From positions 4,693,501-4,757,500 of the forward strand of contig JAWUZG010000027.1 in the NCBI GenBank assembly GCA_036785705.1: a stretch of DNA of 64,000 bases, read 5' to 3'. Source of the stretch: Acanthornis magna (Eukaryota > Chordata > Aves > Passeriformes > Acanthizidae). Both the position numbers and the translations under genes were made by a program. Shown piece by piece: positions 60,148 to 64,000 of the stretch (position 1 is its first letter; every line of letters begins with the position of its first letter). Under the pieces are notes generated by a model. The model did not search any database and was not told the origin of the DNA. It saw only the letters and a list, made by a program, of their open reading frames with translations.

Positions 60148-63100
60148 GTAAAGCATCTCACCCACCCTTGGGCATGCACTGTTTGCTCTCTTGTGCTCTC
60201 TCTCTTTCGCATTTTAAATTGGATAAAATGAGAAGAATGCCATAAAATGCTGCATGGGAAGGGCGAGGAGTTGGAATAGTGGAAGAGATCCTCAGGAGAT
60301 ACAAATCAGCAAAGCTGCTCCCAAATCAGAGCCATCAAGGAGCAGCAGCTCAGGTCTGGTCCCAGGCTTTAAGTGATAGAATGAGAAGGAAAAAGTATCC
60401 ATTGTTTGAATGGACTGAGCATAATATTTCTTTTAAAATAAGCAACATGATCAAGACAATGCTCCACTGAATTACTACCTGGTCTGCAAATCAGTTCAAT
60501 GCAGTTTATATTCCTGGAAAAGGAGCAGTAAATTAACCAGTGAATCAGAGAAGTAGTGGCAGCTGAAAGGTGCAGTCACTGTCACAGAAGGAAGTACTGA
60601 ATGAATCCTAAAAAAAACTTCCTGCTCTTTCTCTTTAATTTTCCATTGGTGACTTTCCCAGAACCAAATTATCCATCTGTGATCGCTTAATATATATGTT
60701 AAAAAACCCCAAAGGATTAAATCAATATTCAGAGTAAGGAGATGATTTAAACTAAATTTTCTGAAGAAGTAACATTTATACCACTTAGAAAAAAAATGTA
60801 ATTCATTCATGAAAACATTTGGACAAAATTCTGGATCACAGCTAATATAAATGAGAACTTCTCATTATGAGCAAATACGAAGTACTTATGGCATCAGATT
60901 AAGGTTATTTTCATGCTTTCATTAGTAATTAATGTGTTTAATCTCTTAAGGAAACAACATTGTGTAATGAGCATTTTTAGGTGTTCTACTTACAATGGAG
61001 ATTGATGATAATGCTCTGAATACATCCACTTAAATGACACAAAATAATATATTTTATATATTTTTACAAGACTGGTATCCAAGAGATAAAAATGAGTTCA
61101 CTTTACTACATATATGACAGGAAAAACTACCTTAGACTGCGTGTTCATGCATCCATGGACGTTGTTTGTACTGCTGTAACCTGTGCAGCACAAAGCACAG
61201 AGGGCTGGCCTGGAATTTTACCCAGTATCCAAAATGATAAGATTTATTTGTGACGGGAGACAGACATCAAATCTTGATTTGAAGACATCCAAAACTTGGT
61301 CATGCTGGCTAAAGGAAAGGCTTGATTTTGGACAGGCCAGTTCCAATGAAATTTATTATTAACATCTGGATGGTTCTTATTAAACTTCTGTTGAACTGAT
61401 TTTAACTCTTAATATTTTCTCACATGAAGTTACTGGCCATGGTAATCAAGTGATTTCTCAATGCCCTTTTGCCTTTAAATATTTAACTTGTAAAAAATGC
61501 TAATCATTTTTTGTGGATGTTTTTCTGTTCATGCTCCAGTATTTCCATCTCCTTTTAAAAAATGGGCACCAGAGGTCTACCCAGTATTTCTACAAGTCTT
61601 GGTTATGCTGTCTCAATTATACAGAGATAAAAATCTCTTAAATAATCTTTTCTTCACTGTTTATAGCTCCCAGTATCACCTTCCCCACTCTTATGTCTGA
61701 TTATACTCAAATACTTTTTGTTTGCCTGGGCTTGAATTTACAGGGCTCTCAACATGGCTGTCTATTTATTGTTGTCAATCTTTCTGTTATTTTCAGATTT
61801 CATTAACAATTATTTTCCTACTAATTTTGACACAAATGGGAAAAACACCTAATATAATTAAGAAGTATTGGACCTCATATCAGTACAGAACATGCTAGAA
61901 ATATCTTCTTGATGACACTGATGTCACTGTCTTCACCAGTAACATGCACTAACTTGCTGCTAAAATAGTTTGGAGCAGGAATTTGAAGTTGGTTCTCCAA
62001 GAGAGGATCTCAGTTCTAAGGTGGTGGAGCTCCCTGTGGCAAGTGCCACCAACTCTTCCCTTGGCATTGTCCCAACTCTGTGACACGTTGAAATGTCCCC
62101 TGAGTGGAAGAACAAACCATGGATGGAGAGTTCAACTCCATCACCAAGCCAAAAAACCATCACCAAACAGCTGCCACAAGGAGCTGTAGCCTGCTCTTGG
62201 TTGTGCCCTTCATTTCTCGTTCCCCTCCTCAACCTCCTGGGCTGCTCTGGGTGTTCCCTAGGTCCACCTGGACCCTCTCCAGCTTCCCCCAAACCTCTGG
62301 GTGGGCTGGCCCACATCTGGACACGACATTCCCTAATAGACAGCCCACAGGAGCACTCCCTGTCTGCACATTCACCAAACAGATGCTTCCCATAACAAGA
62401 AGTGTTTTTCTGCACCTGCTAACAGGCACAGGGAAATGAAGTGAAATTTCAGTTCTAGTAAGTGACAGAAATCTCCACCTTGTTGTTGAATTAGGTGAGG
62501 GTGTGGAAGCATCCAGCAGAACTAAGGTTATGTGGGATTTTAAAACCCCCTGCTGACTCCTGAGGACTTCACATTCAAATAATCATGTGTCCATACATAC
62601 TGTAACAGAAGTAATAATTTTGTTGAAATATTCAGCTTGCATGGAAAATTATTTTCTTACAGCTTTCGTGATGTTTTTTGAAGAAAAAGACCTTTATTTG
62701 AGAGACAAATTATTTAGTAATAGTAGAAGATTGTCTAAAGTACATATTTTAGAAGTGTCTCCATTTACAGGGCTAGTGCATTTAAAAGTTTAAAAGTCCT
62801 GAGTGTTTTTTGAAAATTATTTACATTCTAACAAGAAAAGCTTTTATGGGCATTTGTTTTTGAGACCAATTACATTTAATTTACAAGTTTTCTGTAGTTC
62901 ATTGAACTAATAAACTGAAATAAAGCAAACAACCATTTTATTAGGTCAGATTCTCTAAAGCATAGACCAGCTCACCTATATGAATAAACCTTATTCGCCA
63001 ATCAGGTCCCCAATGTTTTTCTTACTGTAAAACCTCTCCACACTGCAGCAATTCTCATACAAAATGCTGCCTCATTTTAGCTTAATGAGACTCTCTTCTT

Positions 63101-63988
63101 CCCCTGATGGGTGAAATTTAATACAACACTTCTTTTTAAAAGCCTCAGTGATCACAAACTAAGGCAGAAGCTTATTCTTGATACAGATGGTTAAAATCTC
63201 TCAATTTATGGAACTAAAAGTAGTATCCCAAAGGTCCAAACATCTTCCGTAACACTAATTAGTAGCTCTGCAACATACCCAGGTAAATGATATTGAAAAC
63301 CTGTTCAGAAAGAATCCATGTACCTTTAACCCACACCTTGCAACTTTAATACCATTTTTGGTTTTGTTTTGGCAATATGCTTCTGGAAAAGGATGTCTTC
63401 AACCATCAGGTTCATTCCTCTGCTGTTACAGGCACCACCTGTCATACCCTGGGAAAAACACAAGTCAGGAATGTCCCCAGAAATTGCCTTGCTGCAGCAG
63501 CATTTCTCTGAATGTTGGTTTTCCCTTTGCCATCTCTCTGCCCCACAAAGCAGTCACGGCTCTGGTGCCCCTCCAGCCCCTGTGGTACCTTCTGAGATAG
63601 CTTAGCAGCAGGTGGGATGCTTGCCTGGATAGGATCCAGATCTTTCCCATCCTTCAGTCTGTCTGTCTGCCTCCTGCTCCAGCCACACAGCACCCAAGCA
63701 GTTCAAAGCTTGTGGAGGAGGATTTTACTGCCTGACAGCAGGAGGAAATGGGAAATCATCATCTTGCCTGTCATTGCCTAGGAAAAGGAAAAAGTTGAAC
63801 GAGCAGCCCTGGAAACACACGCCCTTTTTCATACAGACTCAGCCTCTTTATTGTTCCTCCACTTGGTGATTTGCACAACCACAAATGTCAACGTTTCTCT
63901 CTCCTTACAGGAAACCCGATCACATACGCTGAGCTGCACGTGAAGCCCAAACCCCGAGGCAAAAACAGAGCAGAGACTTCCGCTCCTG
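60066..63988 (+). CDS. Gene B: dual-ITIM receptor N terminus, NKG2A/KLR-like (partial, runs off window)
   Basis: Exon 1 (60066-60147) encodes MAGDVTYTALVMLPQERP to TPNP with donor CCCAG/GTAAAG. Exon 2 (63911-63988) has acceptor CCTTACAG/GAA, encodes GNPITYAELHVKPKPRGKN to ETSAP, and has donor CTCCTG/GTACGG. Both joins are phase 1. VTYTAL and ITYAEL are good ITIMs, and two ITIMs in a signal-less N terminus is the plan of NKG2A-type inhibitory NK lectin receptors. Exon 2 is homologous to gene A exon 2 and has the same GTACGG donor. Membrane, stalk and lectin exons would lie beyond 64000. ITIM exons like these also occur in other CLEC receptors, so the exact family is open. Confidence 0.7.
60148..63910 (+). 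other. Gene B intron 1
   Basis: About 3.8 kb, GT-AG. The stretch near 61540-61660 vaguely resembles old reversed CR1 sequence, but I would not call it firmly. No other exon was recognised. Confidence 0.45.
63911..63988 (+). CDS. Gene B exon 2 (second ITIM)
   Basis: 78 nt, phase 1 to phase 1. ITYAEL is followed by a basic segment (HVKPKPRGKNR), as usual on the cytoplasmic side of a membrane helix. Confidence 0.75.
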
Positions 63989-64000
63989 GTACGGTGCAAT

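Overview
The window is vertebrate nuclear DNA from a bird. It has multi-exon genes with GT-AG introns, CpG-island promoters, many CR1 LINE 3' ends in both orientations, and avian ERVL/ERVK-type LTRs. The LTR set fits a neoavian bird and a songbird is plausible, but nothing here fixes the species.

Left part (1-6.5 kb): a degenerate GC-rich minisatellite of about 36 bp (about 0.66-1.6 kb), a polypurine tract (1.63-1.92 kb) and a CpG island (1.93-2.3 kb). The island has a good minus-strand 5' splice site at 1938. By conserved vertebrate gene order this could be the 5' non-coding exon of the gene next to ARFGAP3 (A4GALT in mammals), but no coding sequence is visible.

Central part (6.5-33.5 kb, minus strand): the complete ARFGAP3 gene, an ADP-ribosylation-factor GTPase-activating protein of the Golgi/COPI pathway. 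All 16 coding exons can be placed with consistent phases and consensus splice sites, giving 517 codons plus a stop. Exon 1 lies in a CpG island. Introns carry a CR1 copy, a solo ERVK-like LTR with a likely 6-bp target duplication, and a perfect (ATTCT)10 microsatellite.

Right part (34-64 kb): an immune-receptor-like region rich in mobile elements. On the minus strand (42.4-36.5 kb) gene A encodes two ITIM-type motifs (V-x-Y-x-x-V) and one membrane segment, then stops at 85 aa with no C-type lectin domain visible. On the plus strand (60.07 kb to the window end) gene B starts with two ITIMs (VTYTAL, ITYAEL) in two phase-1 exons, a layout like NKG2A/KLR-type natural-killer lectin receptors. It continues beyond the window. 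The two second exons are clear homologues, so the genes form a divergent paralogous pair. Between them lie CR1 copies, an ERVL LTR split by a second LTR, another partial ERVL LTR and a further solo LTR.

The most interesting signal is this ITIM pair next to ARFGAP3, especially the apparently ectodomain-less gene A. Its exon phases permit a membrane form and a skipped, non-membrane form. ARFGAP3 and the receptors are neighbours only; nothing suggests a shared pathway.
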